From NCBI RefSeq assembly GCF_016811105.1, contig NZ_JAFBGM010000001.1, positions 62,001 to 126,000 on the forward strand: 64,000 nt of DNA, written 5' to 3'. This document shows, piece after piece, positions 17,599 to 27,001 of this stretch (position 1 is the stretch's first letter; every line of letters starts with the position of its first letter). The stretch comes from Aurantibacter crassamenti. GTDB taxonomy: Bacteria; Bacteroidota; Bacteroidia; Flavobacteriales; Flavobacteriaceae. The notes under the pieces are model-generated. The model saw nothing but the letters and a program-made list of their open reading frames with translations. It ran no database searches and was not told the DNA's origin. The translations under genes and the position numbers were made by a program.

Positions 17599-18021
17599 AT
17601 GAAAGCTAAAATTTTCACCCTACTAATTTGCTCATTGTTCATCAGTTCATGTTCAACTTCAAAAAAAATGAAGAGTGCTATGCTTTTTAATACCACTTGG
17701 GAGCTTGAATATCTTTCCGGACCAAGAATTGCTTTTGCTGGTTTATACCCTGACAAAAAACCAAAAATAAAATTTGATAATTCAACTCAGAAAGTTTCAG
17801 GAAACAGTAGCTGCAACGGTTATTCAGCAAACTTTACATTGAATGACAACGATATTTCTTTTGGTGAACCTGGCCCAACAACGTTGATGTATTGTGGTGA
17901 AGGTGAACAGTTCTTTTTAAATATCATTCGAAAAGTAGATACCTATAAAATTGATGATGACGGAAAATTAAATTTAATGATTAGTGATGTACCTATGATG
18001 CGTTTTAAAAAATCAAATTAA
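17599..18021 (+). CDS. META/HslJ-domain lipoprotein
   Basis: 140 residues. The signal has a lipobox (LFISSC, Cys about 18), so it is an envelope lipoprotein. The mature part fits the META/HslJ fold: TTWELEYLSG, KIKFDNSTQKVSGNSSCNGYSANF and a final PMMRFKK. HslJ-type proteins are linked to heat shock and novobiocin tolerance in E. coli, but the biochemical role is not known. Start ATG 17599 is set by the signal peptide. Confidence 0.85.
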   Translation: MKAKIFTLLICSLFISSCSTSKKMKSAMLFNTTWELEYLSGPRIAFAGLYPDKKPKIKFDNSTQKVSGNSSCNGYSANFTLNDNDISFGEPGPTTLMYCGEGEQFFLNIIRKVDTYKIDDDGKLNLMISDVPMMRFKKSN

Positions 18022-18227
18022 GAATGCATAAAATAATCATATTGAAGGCTGTGACCAGCTAGGTAAAAACGAATACAATCACCACGACAATGTTCACTAC
18101 AACAAACTATTTTTTCATGTAGTTGAGCAAATATTATTTGATTTTAATGAAAATCACAAATAAACCTGATATCTTATAATCTTAAATTAATTTAACTGAA
18201 ACTGATAACAAACAACTTGTACCAAAA

Positions 18228-19874
18228 ATGAAATATTCCTTCTTATTATTCTTCTTTTCCTGTGTATTATTAGTGCAAGGACAAACTGAAAATTCACTTG
18301 AAAATGTAGTGATTACATCCAAAGAAAACAAAACCAAAGTACGCTCAACCAAAAATGGAGAATTACATGTGAATGTAGCCCCAAAAGATGTCATTAAATT
18401 AAAAGCTCAGGGCACAGTGCAGTATAGCGACTTTGGCGCAATTGGCGATGGAAAAACTGATGCCATAGATGCAATTGCGGCAACACATGCTTTTGCCAAT
18501 AAAAACGGTCTTAAAGTGAAAGCAGATGAGGGAGCGACATATTATATTTCTGGTAAAGAACGATCTGCTATTATTCAAACCGATACAGATTTTGGCACCT
18601 CAAAATTTATAATTGATGACACTGAAGTTGTTAATCGTAGAACCCCCGTTTTTATAGTAAGTTCTACCCTGCAAGCGTATAAACTAGAAGGATTAAAAAC
18701 ACTACAGAAAAATCAAAATAAAATTGACATTAAGTTTCCTCAATCATCGCTGATTACGGTTACCAATTCTAATGTAAAACATTATATACGCTATGGCTTA
18801 AATCAAGATAAAGGAGCCAACCAAACTGATATTTTTGTAGTTGATAAAAATGGCAATGTAGATGTTGACACGCCTATAATATGGGATTTCAATCAAATAA
18901 CCGATGCTACCGCCCTACCTATGGATCAAACTACATTAAAAATTACCGGCGGACGATTTACTACTATTGCTAATAAAGATGAATCAAAGTACAATTATTA
19001 TGCTCGAAATATAGTTGTCAAACGCTCAAATGTAGTTATTGATGGAATAGAGCATCGTATTAAAGGCGAAGGAGAAAATGGCGCTCCATATCACGGTTTT
19101 ATCAATACACGAGACTGTGCGAACATAACGCTTAGAAATGCATTATTGACAGGGCACAAAACATACAAAACAATTGGTTCTGCCGGCAAACCAGTTTCAA
19201 TGGGATCGTATGACATTTCAATAAACCGAACCCTAAATGCTTCATTTATAAATTGCAGACAAACCAATGATATTAATGATAATACCTATTGGGGAATTTT
19301 TAGTTCAAACTATTCTAAAAATTTATTATTTGACAATTGTATCTTTTCAAGATTTGATGCACATAAAGGCGTCGCCAACGCTACAATTCGAAATTCAATA
19401 TTAGGACACATGGGCATCAATGCCATTGGCACGGGTACATTCACCCTTGAAAATTCAACAGTAAAAGGGAGAAGTTTAATTAATCTTCGTTCAGATTATG
19501 GCAGTACTTGGCAAGGTGAAATAATTATTCGCAACAGTATTTTTATACCAAGACCAGATAAGACTACAAATGCTAGCCTTTTTAGTGGTTCCTATTCTGG
19601 TATGCATGACTTCGGATACACCTGTTATATGCCCGAACGAATTATTATAGAAAACCTTAAAATTGATGATTCTGAACAACCCGAAATAAATAAAGGTATT
19701 ACCATTTTTAAAGATTTCAACAAACAGATGATTGACGACTCTTTTCAAGAAAAGTATCCGTATATCATAACTAAAGAAGTTGTACTTAAGAATGTGAACA
19801 CTACTAGTGGTAAAAAATTAAAGATTAGCAGCAATGAATTCATGTTTAAAGGTGTGGCTATAAAAACAGAATAA
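18228..19874 (+). CDS. Secreted pectate-lyase-superfamily (right-handed beta-helix) protein
   Basis: 548 residues with signal peptide (about 1-18, LLVQG). A short linker precedes YSDFGAIGDGKTDAIDAIAATHAFANKNGL, the classic N-terminal cap of pectin-lyase-fold enzymes (GH28/PL-type). Repeating Asn-ladder turns follow (NITLRNALLTG, NLLFDNCIFSRFD, ATIRNSILGHMG, TFTLENSTVKG). Fold assignment is firm; family and substrate are open. Lies near other polysaccharide-active genes. The region upstream (18022-18227) shows no gene. Confidence 0.82.
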   Translation: MKYSFLLFFFSCVLLVQGQTENSLENVVITSKENKTKVRSTKNGELHVNVAPKDVIKLKAQGTVQYSDFGAIGDGKTDAIDAIAATHAFANKNGLKVKADEGATYYISGKERSAIIQTDTDFGTSKFIIDDTEVVNRRTPVFIVSSTLQAYKLEGLKTLQKNQNKIDIKFPQSSLITVTNSNVKHYIRYGLNQDKGANQTDIFVVDKNGNVDVDTPIIWDFNQITDATALPMDQTTLKITGGRFTTIANKDESKYNYYARNIVVKRSNVVIDGIEHRIKGEGENGAPYHGFINTRDCANITLRNALLTGHKTYKTIGSAGKPVSMGSYDISINRTLNASFINCRQTNDINDNTYWGIFSSNYSKNLLFDNCIFSRFDAHKGVANATIRNSILGHMGINAIGTGTFTLENSTVKGRSLINLRSDYGSTWQGEIIIRNSIFIPRPDKTTNASLFSGSYSGMHDFGYTCYMPERIIIENLKIDDSEQPEINKGITIFKDFNKQMIDDSFQEKYPYIITKEVVLKNVNTTSGKKLKISSNEFMFKGVAIKTE

Positions 19875-19962
19875 CAATTGCAGTAAAATACATGACCTAC
19901 ATTTTATACAATCAAACTAAAATTAAAAAAGAAGGCGAAATTATTAATCAAACCAGCTTAAA

Positions 19963-20481
19963 ATGCTAAATCATAAAACCGCCCAAATAAAAAAAATTGT
20001 AAAAGGTGAAATACTTTTAAAGCAAGGTGAAATTACGAAATACGGCTATTTTGTAAACCGTGGTTGTCTTAAAAGTTATGCGGTAGATAATGCAGGAAAA
20101 GAGCATATTATGCAATTCGCGCCAGAGAATTGGATGATTTCAGACTTAGACAGTTTTACAAACCAAGTACCATCATTAGTTTCTATAGAAGCCATAGAAG
20201 ATTCAGAAGTTTCGTTAATTTCAAGATCCGATTTTGGAGATTTTTCAAAACTAGAAAAGAAAACTCTAATAGAGTTGGCAATTAAATCTAGAAATAATAT
20301 GATTGCCACAAATAAAAGAATCATTGGTCTACTAAGCTGGTCATCTGAAAAACGGTATTTAGATTTTACAGAAACCTACCCAACATTAGTACAACGACTT
20401 CCGTTGAAGCTCATAGCATCATATATTGGTGTTACACCTGAATATTTAAGTGATATAAGACGAAAGATTGCAAAAAAGTAA
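19963..20481 (+). CDS. Crp/Fnr-family transcriptional regulator
   Basis: 172 residues. An N-terminal cyclic-nucleotide-binding-like domain (KKIVKGEILLKQGEITKYGYFVNRGCLKSYAVDNAGKE, FAPENWMISD) is followed by a short HTH region typical of Bacteroidota relatives (RLPLKLIASYIGVTPEYLSDIRRKIAK). The RY..F....P.L..R.P pattern before the HTH is present. Located 88 bp upstream of a DoxX-VOC-ferredoxin gene set, which it may control; GCAACTTTG in the gap (about 20533-20541) resembles a -7 box. Ligand unknown. Confidence 0.88.
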   Translation: MLNHKTAQIKKIVKGEILLKQGEITKYGYFVNRGCLKSYAVDNAGKEHIMQFAPENWMISDLDSFTNQVPSLVSIEAIEDSEVSLISRSDFGDFSKLEKKTLIELAIKSRNNMIATNKRIIGLLSWSSEKRYLDFTETYPTLVQRLPLKLIASYIGVTPEYLSDIRRKIAKK

Positions 20482-20569
20482 ATAATAGGTCATTTCTTAA
20501 GGTATCTTATTTTTAATTAGATCAGTTGAACGCAACTTTGCATCAGATTCTAATAAAAAAATTAAAGAA

Positions 20570-20977
20570 ATGACAAATCAACAAAACAACAAAGCAATAC
20601 ATATTACATTATGGGTTGCACAAGGCCTATTAGCAGTTATGTTTATTATGGCTGGAGTAATGAAAACTTTTCAACCCATTGAGGCCTTAGCAGAATCGTT
20701 ACCGTGGGTAACATCTACCCCACTTAGCTTAGTACGCTTTATTGGAATTAGCGAACTTCTAGGCGGGTTAGGTTTATTGGTGCCTGCAATATTTCGATTC
20801 AAACCATTTTTAACCGTTTGGGCAGCCTTAGGTTTAGCTTTAATAATGGTATTTGCTGCAGGATTTCATGTTTCAAGAGGTGAATTTTCAGCAATTGGTA
20901 TGAACGTTATAATAATGGCAATAGCTTTATTTATTGCATGGGGCAGAAGTGAAAAAGCTCCAATTCATGCAAAATAA
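20570..20977 (+). CDS. DoxX-family membrane protein
   Basis: 135 residues with four membrane helices (about 12-31, 49-70, 80-98, 105-123). The family pattern ALLAVMFIMAGVMKTFQP and SELLGGLGLLVPAIFRFKPFL is clear. DoxX proteins are small quinone-linked or thiol-stress membrane proteins; their chemistry is poorly defined. It follows the Crp/Fnr regulator and precedes a VOC protein and a ferredoxin. Confidence 0.88.
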   Translation: MTNQQNNKAIHITLWVAQGLLAVMFIMAGVMKTFQPIEALAESLPWVTSTPLSLVRFIGISELLGGLGLLVPAIFRFKPFLTVWAALGLALIMVFAAGFHVSRGEFSAIGMNVIIMAIALFIAWGRSEKAPIHAK

Positions 20978-20991
20978 GAGTTAAGAGTAGT

Positions 20992-21032
20992 GAGCATAGT
21001 TGCATAATTGCATAGTTGATGTTACTATGCTC
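20992..21032 (+). repeat. Hairpin with internal direct repeats between DoxX and VOC genes
   Basis: GAGCATAGT (20992-21000) pairs with ACTATGCTC (21024-21032) over a 23-base loop. The loop repeats the arm sequence (GCATAGTTGCATAATTGCATAGTT). There is no T-run after it, so it is not a typical terminator; it could be an operator, an mRNA stability element or a slipped repeat. Confidence 0.45.
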
Positions 21033-21053
21033 TAACTATATTTAGAGTAAAAA

Positions 21054-22019
21054 ATGCAACGGAAACACTTTCTCAAAAGAATTTTTGGCGCATCAATTGT
21101 TATAATTATGGATGGATTTTCTACAGCAGCAAATGCAATGAGCAATACCAAGCAAAATGATTTAACTGAATTTGCTTCTTTCGGGGCGATTCATTTGAAT
21201 AATACGAGTCTTGAAAAAGCTACCTTTTTCTGGACTAAAATAGTAGGCATGAAACTGAGGGAAAGTTCAGGGCAAATTGCTGAATTTGGAACAGAATACA
21301 AAACCCTGGTTGTAGTACATGAAACCGCTAAAACACCTTTTCAAAAAGGGTATAGCGGATTATATCATTTTGCTATTCATGCGCCTAATGAAGCTGAATT
21401 CGCAAGCATGATTCATCGATTGAATGTCAATAGATATCCGTACGCTCCAACAGACCACACCATGTCTAAGTCAATTTATTTAGATGACTCAGATGGCATT
21501 AATGTTGAGTTTACTTTAGAAACACCTGAACGGTTTAAAAGAGTGATAACTGGAGGCGGACTACGAATGGAAGGCGCCGATGGCACTATTCGTTCAGCAT
21601 CAGATCGCCTAGATTTGCATGAAGTATTGAAAGCGTTAAAAGATAAAGACGTGAATAGAACCATTGCAGAAGATACATACATTGGCCATTTACATTTATA
21701 CGCCAACAATGTTGAAAAATCGAATGCCTATTATAAAAAAATAGGATATAATGAGTCTAATTATCTGCCACAATATATGTTTGCAGATCTAGGTGCTGGG
21801 GGTAAGTACACGCACCGCATGGTCATGAATTCATGGCATGGTATGAATAAACCATTGGCCCCGTCAGAAAGTGCGGGCATGCGCCATTATCAAATCATCT
21901 TCAAATCGAAAGATAAACTCACTGAAGCTTTAAATAACATTTCTGATTATGAAAAAAAAGATGATGGTTTTTGGTGTGTTGACCCTACTGGAAATACGAT
22001 ATTCTTAACACATGTATAA
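21054..22019 (+). CDS. Two-domain VOC-superfamily (extradiol-dioxygenase-like) protein
   Basis: 321 residues. The N-terminus (MQRKHFLKRIFGASIVIIMDGFSTAANA) looks like an export signal, unusual for this family. Two VOC modules follow: GAIHLNNTSLEKATFFWTKIVGMKLRE with H in YHFAIHAP, and TYIGHLHLYANNVEKSNAYYKKIGY with HYQIIF. This is the layout of CatE-type catechol 2,3-dioxygenase-like proteins, which need a metal bound by His, His and Glu. Co-directional with a ferredoxin gene 15 bp downstream, so the pair may act together. Substrate unknown. Confidence 0.83.
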   Translation: MQRKHFLKRIFGASIVIIMDGFSTAANAMSNTKQNDLTEFASFGAIHLNNTSLEKATFFWTKIVGMKLRESSGQIAEFGTEYKTLVVVHETAKTPFQKGYSGLYHFAIHAPNEAEFASMIHRLNVNRYPYAPTDHTMSKSIYLDDSDGINVEFTLETPERFKRVITGGGLRMEGADGTIRSASDRLDLHEVLKALKDKDVNRTIAEDTYIGHLHLYANNVEKSNAYYKKIGYNESNYLPQYMFADLGAGGKYTHRMVMNSWHGMNKPLAPSESAGMRHYQIIFKSKDKLTEALNNISDYEKKDDGFWCVDPTGNTIFLTHV

Positions 22020-22034
22020 TTAAACTATGGTAAT

Positions 22035-22328
22035 ATGAAGGCATTAAAATCTAATTGTGATGCAAACTCTGGGAAGTTAATGCCCCTTATCAACCTTAGT
22101 AATTGTGGAGGAAAAGAAGATTGTATTCCGGCTTGCCCTTACGATGTTTTAGAAATGCGTACAATTACACCAGAAGACCGATTAAAGCTAAATATAAAAG
22201 GAAAAATTAAGACTTTTTTTAAACCAAAAAAAGCCTACATAACAGATCCAAATTTATGTCATGCTTGTGGCTTATGTGTACAAGTTTGCCCAGAAAAGGC
22301 AATTAAACTCATTCGAATTCAGAATTGA
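22035..22328 (+). CDS. Bacterial-type ferredoxin with two [4Fe-4S]-like motifs
   Basis: 97 residues. The second motif is canonical (CHACGLCVQVCPEKAI). The first is CGGKEDCIPACPYDVLEM, a variant spacing found in some 2[4Fe-4S] ferredoxins. The segment between them (KGKIKTFFKPKKAYITDP) is basic and longer than usual. It should be a cytosolic electron carrier. Last gene of the DoxX-VOC group; convergent with the response regulator that ends 6 bp away. Confidence 0.88.
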   Translation: MKALKSNCDANSGKLMPLINLSNCGGKEDCIPACPYDVLEMRTITPEDRLKLNIKGKIKTFFKPKKAYITDPNLCHACGLCVQVCPEKAIKLIRIQN

Positions 22329-22333
22329 TATTT

Positions 22334-22783
22334 TTATTCATCAACAATAACAAACTCAAATGCTTTAAGTTCAGCTTTATCTACAGTTTGTACATACCCC
22401 AAACTTTTACGTAATGCACTTTTTAAATTATCAAAAGAAGAAGGTTTTACTAAATACAGATTTGCGCCTTTCTTTTGAATAATATCCATTTTTAACTCAT
22501 CAACATAAGAGGAGTAAATAATAATAGGAATTTCATTAAAACGAGCTTCCGCACGAATGTCGTCTACACATTCCTCACCATTCATTAATGGCATATTTAA
22601 ATCTAAATATATAGCGTTTGGTAATTCTTCATCAACCTTTAAAAGGCGCTCCATAAGTTCAACACCATTTTCAAAACCCTTAAATCGAATATTCGAATCA
22701 ATTTCTAACAATGCTTCTTGAAACATTGTTAAATCATCTCTATCATCATCAGTCAAAAAGATAAGTGGTTGTGTAGTAGGCAT
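22334..22783 (-). CDS. Orphan single-domain response regulator
   Basis: 149 residues, receiver domain only. Acidic pocket D12-D14, phosphoacceptor D61 in IYLDLNMPLMNG, T/S in IIYSSY, Lys in YLVKPSSF. No kinase gene is adjacent. It belongs to the same small-regulator group as the genes at 720-1130 and 26546-26989. A C-terminal extension (AELKAFEFVIVDE) is unexplained. Downstream partner unknown. Confidence 0.9.
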   Translation of the reverse strand: MPTTQPLIFLTDDDRDDLTMFQEALLEIDSNIRFKGFENGVELMERLLKVDEELPNAIYLDLNMPLMNGEECVDDIRAEARFNEIPIIIYSSYVDELKMDIIQKKGANLYLVKPSSFDNLKSALRKSLGYVQTVDKAELKAFEFVIVDE

Positions 22784-22810
22784 GTTTTTTTGTTTTATAC
22801 TTTTTATATA

Positions 22811-22840
22811 AAAAGCTCCAAAATAACCTTTGGAGCTTTT
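22811..22840 (-). terminator. Intrinsic terminator of the CsbD-like gene
   Basis: AAAAGCTCCAAA (22811-22822) and TTTGGAGCTTTT (22829-22840) are perfect complements over a six-base loop. It lies just past the 3' end of the minus-strand CsbD-like gene, with T-rich sequence beyond on that strand. Confidence 0.7.
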
Positions 22841-22859
22841 ATAAATTCAACCGTACCAA

Positions 22860-23044
22860 TTACATGGCACTAATCTCCTTTTTCAATTCTTCTTTTGTCT
22901 TTCCTGTTTTTTCTTGTAACCTTCCTATCATCTCATCAAATTTGCCTTCTGTATAGGTAAGGTCATCATCGGTAAGATCACCATATTTCTGTTTGAAATT
23001 ACCTTTCACTTGTTTCATTTTCCTTGTAAAATATCTGTGTTCAT
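22860..23044 (-). pseudogene. CsbD-like small stress protein, apparently frameshifted near the N-terminus
   Basis: The open part (start ATG 23018) encodes 52 residues, [20 protein letters not shown]...[14 protein letters not shown], clearly CsbD-like (a small acidic/basic general stress protein of unknown biochemistry). Family members usually begin with a segment ending GKWKQVKG. Just upstream, ATG 23044 opens MNTDILQGK and then runs into TGA; adding one G (AAATGAAA to AAATGGAAA) would restore GKWKQVKG in frame. So one base appears to be missing. Either the gene is damaged, the short form is made from the internal ATG, or the read is in error. Confidence 0.7.
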
Positions 23045-23203
23045 CTTGTCTGTTTTAATAATTTATATTTAAAATACTACCATAAAGATATCTTACATAA
23101 TATCTAAAAATTGACGTAATCAATTCCCTTTTTAATCCTTTCGCAACTAATATAAATCATCAACAGCAAGTACTTTTATTTTTTAAACATGGCTACGGAA
23201 AAC

Positions 23204-23239
23204 AAAAAAAATCCTGATACTACTATCAGGATTTTTTTT
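23204..23239 (-). terminator. Bidirectional intrinsic terminator
   Basis: AAAAAAAATCCTGATA (23204-23219) pairs perfectly with TATCAGGATTTTTTTT (23224-23239) over CTAC. It lies past the stop of the minus-strand DUF5670-like gene and gives a T-run in either direction. Confidence 0.75.
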
Positions 23240-23256
23240 TCGAATATGTAGTCTTA

Positions 23257-23442
<186 letters not shown>

Positions 23443-23606
23443 TTATTTTTATATACACAAAGATTCTATAAATGCCTGATTTCCATTAACCCAATAAGGT
23501 TTATTTTTAATGCAATCCTCATTTTGAAGTCTGTTTCAAACTAAATTTTTAAGTTGATAATTACGAGTGCAGCTATAATATGAAAAACAAATTGCCGAAG
23601 CATCAA

Positions 23607-24707
23607 CTATAATCCTTTTGTGATTGCTTTTACCCAGCGATAATCAAGCATGAACTCTTTTAAGATTACTTTGACGACTGTATAACCAGGTACCGCCACA
23701 ATCATACCCACCACTCCAAAGAGCAATCCGGCTATTACAATTACTAAAAATATTTCTAAAGGATGTGATTTAACACTATGTGAAAAAATCAAGGGTTGTG
23801 AGAAGAAATTATCAACCAATTGACCAATTACGACACCTAAAAGAACATAACCTGCATTTGGTAAAATAACAAGACTAAAATCTTGGTCTAGAAAACTTAT
23901 CATGGTTAAAAGTACCATTACACCAGCACCTATCATCGGACCTAAATATGGAATAATATTGAATAGCGCGCATAATAAGGCGATTACAATTGCATTTTCT
24001 ACTCCCACTACTAAGAGAACAACACTATAAATAACAAAGAGAATTAAGATTTGAAAGGTTAAACCAACAAAATAGCGTGATAATAAGTTTTTGATTGATT
24101 CAATAGAATTAATTGCTTTTGTCTCATATGGTTTAGGAATTATTTTCAAAAGCACGCCCTGAATAAACTTACTATCTTTCAAAAAGAAAAATGAGATAAA
24201 TAATACTGAAAATAGACCAATACCGAAACTACTTAAAATTTCAAATAATGAATTTAAGAACTTAGGCACAAAGCCCATATCTAGCTCTTCCATTAAATTT
24301 TTTTCTAACTCACCACCTTCCATTAGCTTATCAACAACTTTAGGTGAAGCACCAAAATACCCTGTAATTTGATTATATAGTTTATCTAAGGCGTTTTGCA
24401 TATCCTTCATATTTAAGAAGGAAAGATTGTCACCTTGATCTGATAATAAAGGAATGAAAAGTGCCAAAACACCTAGTAATAATCCGAAAATAACGAGCAT
24501 TGTAAAGATGACAGCCATTGTATTGGGAAATTTCAACTTTCGCCTTAATAAGGCCACAATCGGACGCCCTAACAGTGCGACTACCCCCGCAATTACAACA
24601 TAAGCAATTACTGATTGTACCTTGTAAATAAAAAAACAAAGCAATACAACACCCACAAAAACGGCAATTGCTTTTAATATTCCTCTGGCGATAGTATTCG
24701 ATTTCAT
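23607..24707 (-). CDS. AI-2E-family (TqsA/YdiK-like) membrane transporter
   Basis: 366 residues, about eight membrane segments. Family hallmarks: VIAGVVALLGRPIVALLRRK near the N-terminus, and FNIIPYLGPMIGAGVMVLLTM in the C-terminal half, then FSQPLIFSHSVKSHPLEIFLVIVIAGLLFGVVGMIVAVPG. Members export small molecules such as autoinducer-2 or act as Na+/H+ antiporters; most are uncharacterised. 153 bp separate it from the YihY gene upstream. Confidence 0.92.
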   Translation of the reverse strand: MKSNTIARGILKAIAVFVGVVLLCFFIYKVQSVIAYVVIAGVVALLGRPIVALLRRKLKFPNTMAVIFTMLVIFGLLLGVLALFIPLLSDQGDNLSFLNMKDMQNALDKLYNQITGYFGASPKVVDKLMEGGELEKNLMEELDMGFVPKFLNSLFEILSSFGIGLFSVLFISFFFLKDSKFIQGVLLKIIPKPYETKAINSIESIKNLLSRYFVGLTFQILILFVIYSVVLLVVGVENAIVIALLCALFNIIPYLGPMIGAGVMVLLTMISFLDQDFSLVILPNAGYVLLGVVIGQLVDNFFSQPLIFSHSVKSHPLEIFLVIVIAGLLFGVVGMIVAVPGYTVVKVILKEFMLDYRWVKAITKGL

Positions 24708-24860
24708 TTGAATTGATTCATGGTTCTATATAACCTATACAGCATACAAATCTAAATGAGGTTGAATAAAAAGGTTAACTCAAACGATTATAAGAGTAAC
24801 GTTGTAGGTGCGGATATAAAAATATTTATTAAGCAGCCAGCCTTGTAATTATGAGTTTGG

Positions 24861-25727
24861 TTAGCGGAGGTATTTATCTGAATAGACCTTGGTGAATTGA
24901 GCACCAAAGAACAAAATTAAACTAGAATAAGAAACCCATAACATGACTATAATAATAGAACCTGCAGCACCATACGTAGATCCAGGTTCTGATTGACTGA
25001 AATAAAAAGCCAAAATATACTTGCCCATAATAAAAAGTATTGTGGTTAACGCCGCACCAACGCGAACAGCTGGCCAGCTTAAATGTTTGCTAGGCAAGTA
25101 TTTAAACATAGACGCGAATAAGAAATATATGAAAACCAAGGACAGCGAAATATCAATAAAATAAGCCACACCTACTATTTCAGAAGATAAGAGTGTAGAA
25201 ATTCTATTCGCAAAACTTGTTAATAGCGACGTGAGCACAAAACTAACCAATAATAGAAACCCAAAAATGAGAATAAACCCAAAACTTTTCAACCGGCCGA
25301 AGAGCACAGCAATAAAATCATTACTATACTTTTTTTCAGTGCCCCAAATATCATCAAGTGCATTTTGTAATTGATAAAATACTCCGGTTGCTCCATAAAT
25401 TAAAACGCCCACACCTAACACGGTCGCAAAAACAGAAGTATTTGCATCTCCTTTTTTTGTAACCATTGCTTGAATTGATGCAGCTGTATCTGAACCTACA
25501 GCAGCTGCAATCTCTGAGAAAAGTTCACCCTGAACTAGCTCTCTACCCCAAATGGCTCCGATAATGTCCATAATTATAATTAGTAATGCAGGTAATGAAA
25601 GAATAGAATAATACGCCACTACCGCTCCAAGTCTGAAAGGGTCTTTATCTAACCAAGCACTGAAGGTATTCTTCAGCAATTTTGGCAAATGAATGAATTT
25701 AAACTTATTTTCAATTGATTGCTCCAT
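24861..25727 (-). CDS. YihY/BrkB-family inner membrane protein
   Basis: 288 residues with about six membrane helices. Conserved features: DPFRLGAVVAYYSILSLPALLIII near the N-terminus, GVFYQLQNALDDIWG, and YGAAGSIIIVMLWVSYSSLILFFGAQFTKVY near the end. The family was once annotated as ribonuclease BN by mistake; its true role is unknown. Likely transcribed with the AI-2E gene. Confidence 0.92.
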   Translation of the reverse strand: MEQSIENKFKFIHLPKLLKNTFSAWLDKDPFRLGAVVAYYSILSLPALLIIIMDIIGAIWGRELVQGELFSEIAAAVGSDTAASIQAMVTKKGDANTSVFATVLGVGVLIYGATGVFYQLQNALDDIWGTEKKYSNDFIAVLFGRLKSFGFILIFGFLLLVSFVLTSLLTSFANRISTLLSSEIVGVAYFIDISLSLVFIYFLFASMFKYLPSKHLSWPAVRVGAALTTILFIMGKYILAFYFSQSEPGSTYGAAGSIIIVMLWVSYSSLILFFGAQFTKVYSDKYLR

Positions 25728-25970
25728 TTAGAATCGTAGAATACATGCAACACAAAAGAAGTTAAAACATAACTTTCAAGTTGCCTTAATCAAATTGAAT
25801 GTTAACTGATATCAAATTGCTTTGTATTTTTTTCTTGTTTATTTTAACCACTATCTAAACTGCCCATGAAGATTTAAAAGGTGTTATTTAATTAGTTTTT
25901 ATGTATATCTTGTATTCTAACTAAAAACATCATTTATTTACATTGAGTTCAAAACCAAGATGCTTAATTA

Positions 25971-26522
25971 ATGAAGATTTACCTCAAATTTGATTTCAAT
26001 AAAACTTGTAAAAAAGTATTAGAGGATTGTTTCAATCAATTGGGCGTCACCTATACCATTTCAGGACTTGGTGAGGTTGACATTGAAAATCCGCTCAACG
26101 CAGAACAGCTTGAGTGGTTACAAACTACTCTTAATTCGTATGGCATTAACATAATAGATGATGAGAAAAGTGCCTTAGTACAGCGAATTAAAGACACAAT
26201 TACCGAAATGATTTATCTTGATGAAAAGGCAAAACTGTACAAAGTTTCAACCTATCTTTCTGATAAATTGAATTATTCATACAACCATTTATCAAATGTT
26301 TTCTCTGAGACCACCTACAGCTCAATAGAAAACTTTGTCATCTTGAAGAAGATTGATTATGCCAAAACGCTAATAGCAGAAAATAACCTGACATTGACTG
26401 AAATTGCTTTTCGACTCAATTACAGTAGTGTTGCTCATTTGTCTGGTCAGTTTAAAAAAACAACGGGGCTTACCCCCTCTGTTTTTCAACGTATAATAAT
26501 GAAGCGAAAAGAACTATCTTGA
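25971..26522 (+). CDS. AraC-type HTH regulator
   Basis: 183 residues. Residues 1-80 are a small alpha/beta domain (MKIYLKFDFNKTCKKVLED, ENPLNAEQLEWLQ) found with many Bacteroidota AraC proteins. Residues about 85-180 are the double HTH: SDKLNYSYNHLSNVFSE and LTLTEIAFRLNYSSVAHLSGQFKKTTGLTPSVF. It is followed after 23 bp by a response regulator and a histidine kinase, so the three may form one signalling operon. Target genes unknown. Confidence 0.85.
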   Translation: MKIYLKFDFNKTCKKVLEDCFNQLGVTYTISGLGEVDIENPLNAEQLEWLQTTLNSYGINIIDDEKSALVQRIKDTITEMIYLDEKAKLYKVSTYLSDKLNYSYNHLSNVFSETTYSSIENFVILKKIDYAKTLIAENNLTLTEIAFRLNYSSVAHLSGQFKKTTGLTPSVFQRIIMKRKELS

Positions 26523-26545
26523 CCTCGATAATTTCCTAAATCTAT

Positions 26546-26989
26546 ATGAACACAAACTTTATGCATATTGTATTGGCCGATGACGATGAAGACGATCGTC
26601 TTTTATTTAGCGAGGCCATTGAAGAGACCAAGGTAGAATCGAAGCTGTCACTATTTCATGATGGCCAGCAGCTAATGGATTATCTTCATTCGACAAATAG
26701 TCTACCACAACTTATTTTTCTTGATTTAAACATGCCTATTAAAAATGGTATGCAATGTTTAAAGGAAATTAGAAATTGCCCCAAACTTAAAGATTTGTGT
26801 GTAGCTATCTATTCAACCTCATCGTCAGAATTTGATATTGAAGAAACCTTTATAAACGGAGCTAATATTTACATCAATAAACCCAACAATTTTACAGAGC
26901 TATGTAATGCCATTGAAAAAGTACTACAAATGAACTGGCAGTACCATACTTCAAGTCTTAACAAGGATAATTTTTTGTTACGAATTTAA
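26546..26989 (+). CDS. Single-domain response regulator
   Basis: 147 residues, receiver domain only: acidic residues ADDDEDD (11-17), phosphoacceptor D60 in IFLDLNMPIKNG, Ser/Thr in IYSTSSS, Lys in INKPNNF. M6 could also start the protein. It precedes the kinase by 12 bp and is probably its partner. Confidence 0.92.
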   Translation: MNTNFMHIVLADDDEDDRLLFSEAIEETKVESKLSLFHDGQQLMDYLHSTNSLPQLIFLDLNMPIKNGMQCLKEIRNCPKLKDLCVAIYSTSSSEFDIEETFINGANIYINKPNNFTELCNAIEKVLQMNWQYHTSSLNKDNFLLRI

Positions 26990-27001
26990 AGCGCAATTGA
27001 G

